NCBI RefSeq assembly: GCF_963675165.1
Contig: NC_087378.1
Span: forward strand, 6,629,205-6,693,204
Length of the DNA stretch: 64,000 nucleotides
Reading direction: 5' to 3'
From: Halichondria panicea
Taxonomy: Eukaryota > Porifera > Demospongiae > Suberitida > Halichondriidae
Each line of letters starts with the position of its first letter. Position 1 is the first letter of the stretch. The notes beneath the pieces were generated by a model. It ran no database searches, was not told the origin of the DNA, and saw nothing but the letters and a program-made list of their open reading frames with translations. A program made the translations under genes and the position numbers. Positions 54,861 through 64,000 of the stretch are shown one piece after another.

Positions 54861-57800
54861 TTAGAATTCAAATTCAAAGTCAAAATATGCTGGATCAAAA
54901 GTGTGCACTCGAACGTAACCATCCTCTCCACCACTGCTATAACTGCACGAGAAAGAACAATATAATAATTATTATTTTATACACTATCTTTACACAAAAT
55001 TAGATAAGCAATTAGATAAGCTGACCTCTTGCCGTCTGGGTGAAATGCAAGGCTGTTTATAGGCCCAAAATGACCTTTGACCCTCCCTATCTCTTCTTCG
55101 AAGACAAGGTGGTAGAATCGAGCATCAAATTTCCCAGCCTTTGTGGTAGTCGTGGTTACCTCCATAGCCTCTTGACCTCCACCAAGCACCACCTATAACA
55201 ATGGTCACAGATGCAATTAACCCTTTCCCTGCTTTAATTAAAAGTGAATATTCGCATATTTTGTTTAAAAAATTTATAACTCATGAACCGTATATTGAAA
55301 ACACTTGTAACAAAGTTCCACAGATAGAACCGGACCTGTCGCATCCATGGAATCATCACTGTTGCCTAGCAACCAACCACCACCCCACAAATAACAATTG
55401 TTAACAAAAATTCACAATTATGTACACAAACAATATTGTATGATGTTACGAAGTTACTGAACACATAATATAAGTGTTCAGAATGTTCTCACGGTGACAT
55501 GGCTCACTCAGGACTCAATCAGGATCTGCAGAAACTTGTATTTGAGGTTCTATCGGCAGACGCCCTTTTCCCGGGAAATATTTTCTTCACCTACACACAG
55601 GTTTACAAGTTTAATGGTGGCTCATGATGTCCACTGTTGTACTAACTAGCCTAAACAAACCTATAGTGAAGCTATCAAGACTACAAATGCTACTCTATAG
55701 TGACTTACCAGGTTCAGGAAGATGGTCCACCTCAAGTGCGTCTTCCTCAGGATTCTCAGGCTCTTTCTTTTTAGCTTGACCTCTGAAAGGAAGCTTCCTA
55801 CCTAGCTATGATCCCAGCCACTGTCCTCTCACTCTACAAGGCCATAGGCATTGATATTCTCACTCTATAGCTTCCCTAGAACCTCCCTGAGGTTGTACTA
55901 CAAAGATCTTGTAGCAATTATAAAACGGTCAATTTTCTTTCGACGATTCTGATCGAACCGTACCTCGAAGCAAAATATTAAAAATACCATGTGGAAGAGC
56001 AGCTCAATGCGCATGTGCTGGTACCTGCAGCGTGCGCATAGCTCCAACACAGCGTGCACAATGATTTTTTGAAATTTATCAGTAGCCATGCCGACTATAG
56101 TCGGCTAAAGCGGGGAAAGGGTTAATATTGTGGCTAAGAGTGCAAGCAATGGCAAGGATACTATTAACCTTGCCAGTGCTTGTTATGAGTGCTATTAATC
56201 CCTTACGAGTAGCCATACTATTGATTGTTAATCGTTTGTGATGCAGTTTTAAGGACATTTTTAGCTGCAGTTTCAGTGAAAAAATTATCCGCAGCCGTTA
56301 TTCGAACGTGCGGTCGTCAAGGCAGTAATTGCACGTCGTTAATGACAACGTGCAATTACTGATACACGATTAATCACTGTACGAATCACAGTGAATAATA
56401 GGACAACATGCGATTACAAGTATAACTATTATAGAGCTGTTAATGTATTGTTCACGATAATAGTTATGTATAGAATGCTTACATGATTTCTAAGTGGAGA
56501 GATAGCCGCAGAGTTAACGGGTCTATCTGTGAGATAGGTTTTGATGATGTCCAGCTTCTCAGAATCGTACAACTGCAAAAGAAAAGAATAAGTTTGTACA
56601 TAGCCTAAAATGTCAGGAGAACATCCGTACCTTAGCTGTCGTGTCTTTGCTAGAGGCAATGAACATGGTGTGATCATTTGAGAGCTGAACATCAGAAATG
56701 AGACTCTTCTGCTTCCTGACTGAGTTGACCAATTCACCACCACCCTGTGTAGTAACAAGAATTTAGGGTTTCATTTAGTTTGCGAGCACATAATCCTTTC
56801 TGAAATTGATTCCTTACATGGAGTTAGATGCACAATAAATCCAAAATTGTATGGTTAATGATGTCATTATTCTATAAATGCTGGGGGGGGGGGAGCTTCC
56901 CGCCCACTACCTGCAAGTACACAATTACATGTTTCAGTACAGTCCTTACATTGATAATATCAAACTGTGAAATGGATCCATCTTCGTGTCCTGTGATAAC
57001 ATACTGGTCAAACGGTCCCCACACTGCAGACGTCACCTTGCTAGGCTTGATCACTGTCTTCCTACTCGCAAAACAACAATTGGATAGATATGACAATTCT
57101 GCATGTGTATACGATAGAGAGCAAACTAGCTGAAATGTCATCCTATATCTAGAATTTGTCCTTTCGAACACCAATAAATAATTATTACACAATAATTATG
57201 ATAGCTTACCCTATGGGGGACTCAGTTGCTCTGATGTCATAGAGGATAATCTCACAATTCAGGCCCAAGGCTGCGTCAGTCGAGTACATGAGGTAGTTGC
57301 CGTTGTGAGAGAACCCACACGTTCGAACTGCCGACCCTGTCCCAAAATTAGACACCTCCTTCCCAGTCTCAACGTCCCACAGTCTTGCAGAGTTGTCTGC
57401 AGACCCTGTAAACACTCGAGATGTATCCTCTACAGTACAACGTCAAGGAAGCAAACTATCACGATAAACAGTAAAATAACATTTCATTACTGTAAGCGTT
57501 CTAATTATAGAATCAGCCTCGGTGAGGACGCCCTCTTTTATAACACCCATATACTACCAATATAAAACGGTACATTATTTCTAGAAAAATAATAATTTTG
57601 TATTGGTTCTATAATTAGAACGATTACGGTATGCTACAGAACGACAGAGGGATACGGTTTACATCAATGCACCACACAGCTCCGCCATGGCCATTGTAGG
57701 TGCCTAGTCTCTCTCCATTTGCTGAGAAATAGACACTGGGTTTATTATCTTTGGCTACAGTGAACAGTAGGTCTCCATCTCTGTTGTACTTGATCTGAGT

Positions 57801-57908
57801 GATGGCCCTCTCATGGCCATGCAGCATTAGAGGCCTCTGGAGTGTGGGGTGCACAAGTGAGTAGTATTCTGATCACACTGTACTACTATCTAGCTAGTAA
57901 CTCACCAT
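54861..57908 (-). CDS. EIF3I: Eukaryotic translation initiation factor 3 subunit I
   Basis: Seven-bladed WD40 propeller subunit of eIF3. Exons: 57906-57908 (ATG only), 57656-57836, 57210-57429, 56950-57061, 56631-56744, 56483-56572, 55026-55192, 54861-54942; 322 residues, human 325. Seen: [111 protein letters not shown] and the C-terminal [14 protein letters not shown]. The start codon is the last coding triplet before a donor (ATG then gtgagt). The next in-frame ATG would lose four residues that match the family start, so I prefer this one. It lies tail to tail with TEKT2, 108 bp apart. Confidence 0.95.
55221..56121. mobile_element. piggyBac-type non-autonomous element in EIF3I intron
   Basis: Bounded by TTAA at 55217-55220 and 56122-56125. 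Ends CCCTTTCCCTGCTTTA and, reversed, CCCTTTCCCCGCTTTA (one mismatch in 16). TTAA duplication with CCCTTT/CCCTAG-like ends is the piggyBac signature. Inside are short coding-looking pieces: a - strand frame from 56087 beginning [18 protein letters not shown], and a possible - strand exon around 55711-55795 ([13 protein letters not shown]) with acceptor and donor. No transposase core is seen. Confidence 0.75.
57488..57631. mobile_element. TA-flanked MITE (TACYGTA family)
   Basis: Left TACTGTAAGCGTTCTAATTA, right TAATTAGAACGATTACGGTA; 144 bp, no ORF, in EIF3I intron 2. Confidence 0.75.
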
Positions 57909-58643
57909 TTCTTTACTTCCTTTGTACACTACACGTGGTTGGGGGGGAACTTTGTACCTTTCTCTTTCTTGTCTCTCTGCTCTTTCTCTAGGCCTCCGAT
58001 CAAAGCCGCGGTAATTTGCTCTGTTGTAACTAACGCATGCGCACAACTCACCACGTGTATTAGCTATCCACATGGTATAGTCCACACACACAAGACAAGC
58101 ACTACTTTACATCAAGCCATAGACCCTGGACAAAATTAGGTCCTCCGAAAACAATCAACATTCTACCTTACTCCAGGTATTTCTTCAGGTATTTCTTCAG
58201 GTATTTCTTCTTTGAAATCACAGAAGTAAATATTGGATATGTAATCATTTTTCTTACATTCCTTCAGTTATCATCTCTGAACTGTTTGAGTGCTTACTGC
58301 TGTCGTGAGGAGGGACTGTGCTTGTACCGTGAAAAGCTAGACGTCAACACGGAGGCTCCGTGGGAACCTAGCTAACACCAGTGGGGGGAAGAGTCAAGAC
58401 AACTGGCCCACCATCAATGGGGTTAAAGCTCTTCTGGTTAGTCCAATTGTTCAATACCCTCCTCAGAGGAGCGTCTGACCACTCTTAGTTACGGTTTTAT
58501 AAGAAAATTCTAGTGATTTAATCAAATTAGAGGCAGTAAAGAACTGGATGCACGCATGATTTGCTTCTCATGGCAGTTGGCATTATAATATTATTATGTA
58601 ATAGAATGCTTCAACGTCTCTCTGCAAGTTACTATCTTCTATC
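57909..58643. promoter_or_regulatory. Divergent upstream region EIF3I / ODC
   Basis: 735 bp between start codons, expected to contain both 5' UTRs and promoters. A short tandem repeat, TCAGGTATTTCTTCAGGTAT type (about 13 bp x 3), lies at 58172-58212. ODC mRNAs usually have a long 5' UTR; a 5' UTR intron is possible but not placed. Confidence 0.5.
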
Positions 58644-60977
58644 ATGGAGCTGAGCGTTGCCTCTATCCACGTTGAAACTGTTTCACACAAGATAACACTA
58701 CAAGAATACCTACAAGTGAAGATTTCTGCACCAGGAAGGGAGGTGTGTTTTGGTTTTCATGTTTAATCGTGTAGGCCTTTATCAAGACCAAAACCATTCA
58801 TGCTCTGATTACTCTTCCTACAGGACTGTGATGACCCATTCTATGTTGTTGACCTTGGTCGGGTACTGGAACTCCATAGAGACTGGGTGACTGTCCTGCC
58901 CACTGTCACTCCATTCTATGCTGTCAAGTGCAACAACGACCCAGCTCTCTTGAAGACACTCGCTGCACTAGGGACTGGCTTCGACTGTGCAAGCAAGGTG
59001 TGTGTCGCTCTGTAGATCTGTGCGACACATAACTTGCATGTAGTTGATGCAATGTATTGCTGCATGAACCTTAAGTTGAGGTATCTCAAAGCCTTAGGTG
59101 CCACATACCAGGAGCTGTTTCTTTTCATGTGCTCCTTAACATACCGTATAGCGGGAAATTTTCGCTATTTGGCTCCCAGAGCCCTCAGCAGAAATTTTCG
59201 CGGTTTTAATTTTCGTGTCAATGCCAATAAACCACACCCACCAATAGGTTTTGCACCTGCGTATACCGGTGCGTGGGAGTTTATCCCAGTTTTAATTTTC
59301 GCGTTGACTACTCTGCCTCGAAAAACGCGAAAATTTGCACCCCACGAAAATTTCCCGCTATACGGTACTCATTGGTATTTGATTAGTGGTCATGAGAAGT
59401 CACCTCATACTTATGTAATATTATTTTGCAGACTGAAATCATGAGCGTGTTGGATATGGGGGTGTCTCCAGATCACATTATTTATGCCAACCCATGTAAG
59501 CAAGTGTCCCACATCAAGTATGCAGCCAGGAAAGGTGTGAATATGGTGACCTTTGACAATGAGTTGGAGCTGTACAAGTTTCACAAACACTTTCCATGTG
59601 CTAAGTGAGTGTGACTCAGAAATGATAGTGTTTGTGTCATCGTGTAGTCGTCTTAAACGTACAAACTTAACGACGATTGATGCATTATATCTTTACAGGC
59701 TAGTGCTGCGTATCAGAGCTGATGACCCGGAGGCTCTCTGTCAGCTTGGGGTGAAGTTTGGCTGCTCAGTACCTGAAGGCAAAGCTCTTCTCAACATTGC
59801 TAGAAGCCTGGGCCTGAAAGTGGTGGGTATTAGGTGAGTAGTAGACAAGTAGCTTGTTGAGTGTGGAGCAGTGATGATATGAATGACTTGCCCTCAATGA
59901 CCTCATTGTGATTAGAAGTCGATTGTTTTCTGAGCAACTTTTCCAGGCAATACATTTTCAATTTTCAATTTTTCTAATTATCGTTATTATTGTGTTGCCT
60001 CTACATTTTCTCAGTTTTCATGTCGGGAGTGGATCTCAATCTCCCAGAGCGTATGAGCTAGCTCTGAAGATGTCTGCTGAACTATTTGAGTACGGCTATG
60101 AGATTGGCTATCAGTTCAGTCTGCTGGACATTGGAGGAGGTTTCCCTGGAAACAAGGGCTCTACAGAGGTCTTCCAGCGAGTGGCCAGTACCATCAACTC
60201 CAGCCTGGACTCTCTCTTCAGCTCATTTCCAGGACTCACTGTCATCGCTGAGCCAGGTGAAATTCTCAACTAAGTGTGGTCATTCTGTATTTTAGAGCGT
60301 TGATTATTTTTAGAACAGAAAGGGCTACATAGAAATTTTATTTAGTTTATCATTTGTCTGTACAGGTCGCTACTTTGCCTGCTCTACTCACGCAATAGCC
60401 GTAAACATCACCAGCAAGAGGGTGTCCCTCACTGATGAAGGGTGGAAGTTCATGTACTATGTCAACGATGGTGTGTACGGTTCGTTCAACTGTATCATGT
60501 TTGACCACGTCACTCCAACTCCTGCTGTCCTCAAGGTTCGTAAGAATTTCACCAGTATCGCTCTTGTTCACCCCTTCCCCAGGAAACCAGTGGTCCTCTC
60601 CAGCGCTCTAGTTTGTGGGGACCTACCTGTGACGGCTTAGACACTCTAGGAGAAGCTCTCCTACCTGAGCTGAGCATTGGGGACTGGCTCTACTTTGACA
60701 ACATGGGTGCTTACACCATCTCAGCCTCAAGCACTTTCAATGGTTTCCTGAAGCCCAAAGTCTACTATTATGTGACAGATGTGTACTTGTGAGTTAGTAT
60801 GCAGTTTCTTAAACTTACATTTATGTACCATTTTTCATACTCAGTGGAGAATTTTTTGATTTGCTCTGTCCTGATGCATCTGGTGTACCCTCCTGTCCTG
60901 TCCCTGTTGCTTTGACTACCCACAGTTCATTCCCAATAGAACTGGCCTTAAAATCACCATCAGTTGAAGTGTACTAA
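58644..60977 (+). CDS. ODC1: Ornithine decarboxylase
   Basis: PLP enzyme making putrescine, first step of polyamine synthesis. Eight exons: 58644-58742, 58824-58997, 59432-59604, 59699-59833, 60015-60256, 60366-60535, 60583-60788, 60845-60977; 443 residues, human 461. Seen: PLP lysine in [59 protein letters not shown] and the catalytic Cys in [10 protein letters not shown]. The PLP lysine and catalytic Cys separate it from antizyme inhibitors. The C-terminal tail is shorter than the mammalian PEST tail. Confidence 0.95.
59142..59367. mobile_element. TA-flanked MITE (TACCGTA family)
   Basis: Left TACCGTATAGCGGGAAATTT, right AAATTTCCCGCTATACGGTA: 20-bp perfect inverted ends. 226 bp, in ODC intron 2. 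Sister of 25326-25556. Confidence 0.85.
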
Positions 60978-61463
60978 ACAACGATTTTGTGTTTGACGTA
61001 TATACATAATATAATTATACTGTATGTATCTCAATGTGTGTGAATCTGTTGTGTTTGATATTTATTATTCTCTGACAACCTGATGACACTGGTAGCATTA
61101 TTTACCGATCACTGCAAGCTGTCTCCCACGTCAAGTATGCAGCCAAGAAACATGTAGATATTGGTTCTTTGACAAGGATTTGAGTTTCTCAATTTATTTT
61201 CCATCTGCAAAGTGAGTTCTCAAAAGTACTACCTTTGAACTAAATTTGTTTGTTTATGTTGTCATGTAGTCGTCTGAAACTTGGCCAAACTGAGTGGCCA
61301 TTGACACTGACTGTGACAGGCTAGTGCTGCGTATCAGAGCTATTGACCCGGAGGCTCTCTGTCAGCTTGGGGTGAAGTTTGGCTGCTCAGTACCTGAAGG
61401 CAAAGCTCTTCTCAACATTGCTAGAAGCCTGGGCCTGAAAGTGGTGGGTATTAGGTGAGTAGT

Positions 61464-62730
61464 CAGGGTTCTATCTAGTGGGGGGGGGCAGGGGGGAAGC
61501 TTCTCCCCCAAACTATCCAACTTCCCCCCCAAACTATCTAACTTCCCCCCCCAAACTTTCCAGCTTCCCCCCTGGTACCTTCTTGCACTTCCACTGTACT
61601 AATACCCACTTTTGTGGAGTACATGCAGATTGTAGTACTGCCATAGATACTATATTCCTATAGTATCTATGTTATTATACTGCACTATACTATAATTGGG
61701 TAGCCTCCTTCGCAGCCTCTCCTTTTTTTGTTCTTTGTCATAGTTCAATAAGATAAAATACGGGACTGATTGGAGGAACAAAGAAAGAAAGAAGGAAGAG
61801 ACTAAGAAAAAGGAGAGCCTGCCTTGCTAAGTTGCGTGACGGTAGACGAGTGGTAGACGAGTGAAAATGAATGTGGGCAATCACTAGCTGGGCGGAGCCT
61901 GACAGAGCAAAAAGCTACAGCATGCCTACGCATTGCAAACTCTAAATAAAAGCTGTTAGCATCGTAGATAGCAAGCCAGAAAATCAAGCGTGGAGACATC
62001 GTAGACGAGGGCTTACCTAGTAAAGACTAAAGAGACTAAATATCTAAATTTAGCTCAGTTTTTTTCCTGAGTTCAGAACAGACCCACTTGATTAGTAGAT
62101 ATAATTATTACAGCAGTATAGTCTACTCTACTCTAGTCTTTCATACTTCCTCTACTGACTAAAGGTCTCACGAAGGCTGACTCTACTGCACTGTACTGTA
62201 CTGTTCATAACAGATTATGTTCCTGGTAAATGCGCTCCAAGTACTGTGTGGGAGGACAGTTATTGAGGTTTTCTCTCGCCCACGCTCGTTAAAATTTGTC
62301 TACGTCAGTAGGGGATCACGCGACTTAGCAAGGCAGGCTCTCCTTTTTCTTAGTTGCTTCCTTCTTTCTTTCTTTGTTCCTCCAATTTTCTCTTCTGTGA
62401 CAAAGAACAGAAAAAGGAGAGGCTGCGAAGGAGGCTAATAATTGGGTAATCTAATAACTAGTGCTCTAGAAGAAGTTATTTATCACTACAAACATTCCAA
62501 GCAAAGAAGAATAATGCTTTAATAATTATACACATTTGTGAACCTCTATTTGTGCACCTCAAATTTTTAAGTAAAAGACCTTATTTGGCTCAAATTGCGT
62601 CTCTGGCCATCTAGAATAAAAAATTTTCCGGGGAAGGACCCCTGGACCCCCTTTTCAGCCTACGGCTCGTGCTTTGCACTCGCCGTAGGCTTCCCCCCCC
62701 CCCAAAATATTTCTTCTAGATAGAACCCTG
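61464..62730. mobile_element. Composite insertion in ODC pseudogene intron 4
   Basis: Ends CAGGGTTCTATCTAG and CTAGATAGAACCCTG (15-bp perfect inverted repeat), flanked by GTAGT at 61459-61463 and 62731-62735. Removing the element and one GTAGT restores the ODC intron 4 sequence exactly. Long C/G-runs lie inside both ends. It contains a second, nested element. Confidence 0.8.
61701..62437. mobile_element. Mutator-like element nested in the composite insertion
   Basis: Ends TAGCCTCCTTCGCAGCC...GGCTGCGAAGGAGGCTA with inverted arms of about 120-140 bp (61701-61840 and 62320-62437). Perfect 9-bp duplication ATAATTGGG at 61692-61700 and 62438-62446. 737 bp; no transposase frame recognised. Confidence 0.85.
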
Positions 62731-63657
62731 GTAGTAGACAAGTAGCTTGTTGAGTGTGGAGCAGTGATGATATGAATGACTTGCCCTCAATGACCTCATT
62801 GTGATTAGAAGTCGATTGTTTTCTGAGCTACATGTACTTTCCTAAAGCAATGATTTTTCTAATTATGGTTATTAATGTGTTACCTACTACATTTTGTCCT
62901 TCCAGAGCATATGAGCTAACTCTGAAGATGTCTGCTGAACTGTTTGAGTACAGCTATATGTGATTGGCTGTCGGTTCAGTCTGCTGGACATTGGAAGAAG
63001 TTTATATAGAGACAGAGGCTCTAACGAAGTCTTTCAGCGAGTGGTCAGTGCGATCAACTCCAGTCTGGACTCTTTCTTTAGCTCATTCCCAGGACTCACT
63101 GTCATCGCTGAGCCAGGTGATTAAAGTGAAATTGTCAACTAAAGGCTACTATACACCAAGGTTGCTTGTTGTATGGTGGCTTTATGGTACAAATTGGAAA
63201 GTGTCATCCGGCCTACATGTATATAGCTCTTTGAATGGTATTTCAGAGCATTTGTGAACCAAAAGCTACATGGACTTATGGTTGAATTTGAGTTCCATCC
63301 ATGGTTATCGTTTATCTGTACAGGTCGCCACTTTGCCTGCTCTACTGACGCAATAAACATCACCAGCAAGAGGGTGTCCCTCACTGATGAAGGGTGGAAG
63401 TTCACTACGTCAACGAAGGTGTCACTGCATTCATAGATTTTGTGAAACTGTTGTGGCCAGATAGCTTGTGTGAGCACATAGAACATGTATGCCACACAAT
63501 AAAGTTGGTGCTGATACACATAAAGATGAGATCTGGATATTTATCGGCATAATTGGGTCCCTTGTGGACAATGATGACAGTGGACCTCCTTCGATGTGCC
63601 AATCTCATAGCCGTACTGAAACTGTTACGCAGGCATGTTCAGAGCCACCGGCATTAG

Positions 63658-64000
63658 GTGAGCATTAATTAGGAAATTAGTGAGCCCTTGTTCAGTGTAC
63701 ATTTGTAGCAGTGATGATTATAATGACTTGCCCTCAATGACTTCATTGTGATTATGTGTCGATTATTTTCTGAGCAACTTTTCTGAACAGTTTATTTTTC
63801 TAATTATTGTTGTAAAATATGTGTTGTCTCTTACATTTTTCAGTTTCCGTGTATGGAAGTGCATCTCAATCTTTTCGTCTGAAACGTACGCAACCATTGA
63901 CACATTATCGTGACAAGCTAGCTAGTGCTGCGTATCAGAGCTGATGACCCAGAGGATCTCTGTCAGCTTGCTGTGAAGTTTGGCTGCTCAATACCTGAAG
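63658..64000 (+). pseudogene. Second scrambled ODC fragment, running off the window
   Basis: 63658-63843 resembles ODC intron 4; 63844-63875 resembles the first bases of exon 5 (TTTCCGTGTATGGAAGTG for the HVGSGS part); then 63885-64000 resembles the end of intron 3 and exon 4 again ([20 protein letters not shown]). The order intron 4, exon 5, exon 4 shows rearranged tandem copies. Its continuation is outside the window. Confidence 0.75.

Larger units (their letters stand above)
61102..63420 (+). pseudogene. Decayed partial copy of ODC
   Basis: Segments in gene order match the intact ODC: 61102-61215 resembles exon 3 (HVKYAAKKHVDI type, frameshifted); 61319-61455 is a near-identical exon 4 with one obvious change (ADD to AID); intron 4 sequence resumes at 62731; 62906-63118 matches exon 5 but lacks its first 36 bp (the HVGSGS motif) and has a frame change near 62955; 63325-63412 matches the start of exon 6, then stops matching. 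Exons 1, 2, 7 and 8 are missing. Not functional as ODC. Confidence 0.85.

Noticed and set aside
58644-60977. Antizyme inhibitor instead of ornithine decarboxylase
   Set aside because: The PLP lysine (FYAVKCN) and the catalytic Cys (GPTCDGLD) are both present.

Overview
The window is nuclear DNA of an animal. Coding regions are split into many short exons with GT/AG introns, mostly 50-300 bp, and the products are metazoan: a kidney-type glutaminase with C-terminal ankyrin repeats, a Na/K-ATPase-interacting protein (NKAIN), an MFSD2 lysolipid transporter, syntenin, OSER1, tektin-2, CFAP95 and the nucleoporin TPR. Compact spacing, very short introns, many small inverted-repeat transposons and sequences clearly diverged from bilaterian homologues suggest a non-bilaterian animal, most likely a demosponge. 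That placement is inference; nothing here names a species.

Layout. 1-1 kb: 3' end of an unrecognised + strand gene. 1.1-5.6 kb (-): glutaminase, 13 exons. 5.7-7.7 kb (-): HMG-CoA lyase, 9 exons. 8.0-11.05 kb (-): NKAIN homologue; its large intron holds a Mutator-like element carrying a broken RecQ-type helicase fragment. 11.2-12.03 kb (-): small secreted Cys-rich protein, divergent from CFAP95 (+, 12.2-13.15 kb). 13.2-16.5 kb (-): MFSD2, divergent from ECHS1 (+, 16.9-18.5 kb). 18.9-21.1 kb (-): syntenin, divergent from OSER1 (+, 21.3-22.1 kb). 22.85-52.4 kb (-): TPR, 37 reconstructed exons, predicted 2,643 residues. One 9.6-kb TPR intron (39924-49495) contains a same-strand cluster of secreted-protein genes: three near-identical two-repeat genes and two broken single-repeat relatives. 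52.6-54.75 kb (+): TEKT2, divergent from TPR. 54.9-57.9 kb (-): EIF3I, with a piggyBac-type element in an intron, divergent from ODC (+, 58.6-61.0 kb). 61.1-64 kb: decayed partial ODC copies interrupted by nested transposons.

The genes are not an operon. Organisation is by head-to-head pairs with short shared upstream regions. Both ciliary genes (CFAP95, TEKT2) have a near-canonical RFX X-box in that region. Glutaminase, HMG-CoA lyase and enoyl-CoA hydratase are mitochondrial and all have basic N-terminal presequences. Exon phases were checked by hand: for every complete reconstruction the summed exon lengths are a multiple of three and the phases agree at each junction.

Transposon content is the most striking non-coding signal. 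(1) Elements with TAGYCTC...GAGRCTA ends and 9-bp target duplications (Mutator-like). (2) TA-flanked CYGTA...TACRG MITEs. (3) A TTAA-flanked CCCTTT element (piggyBac type). (4) A CAGGGTTC-ended element with a 5-bp duplication.
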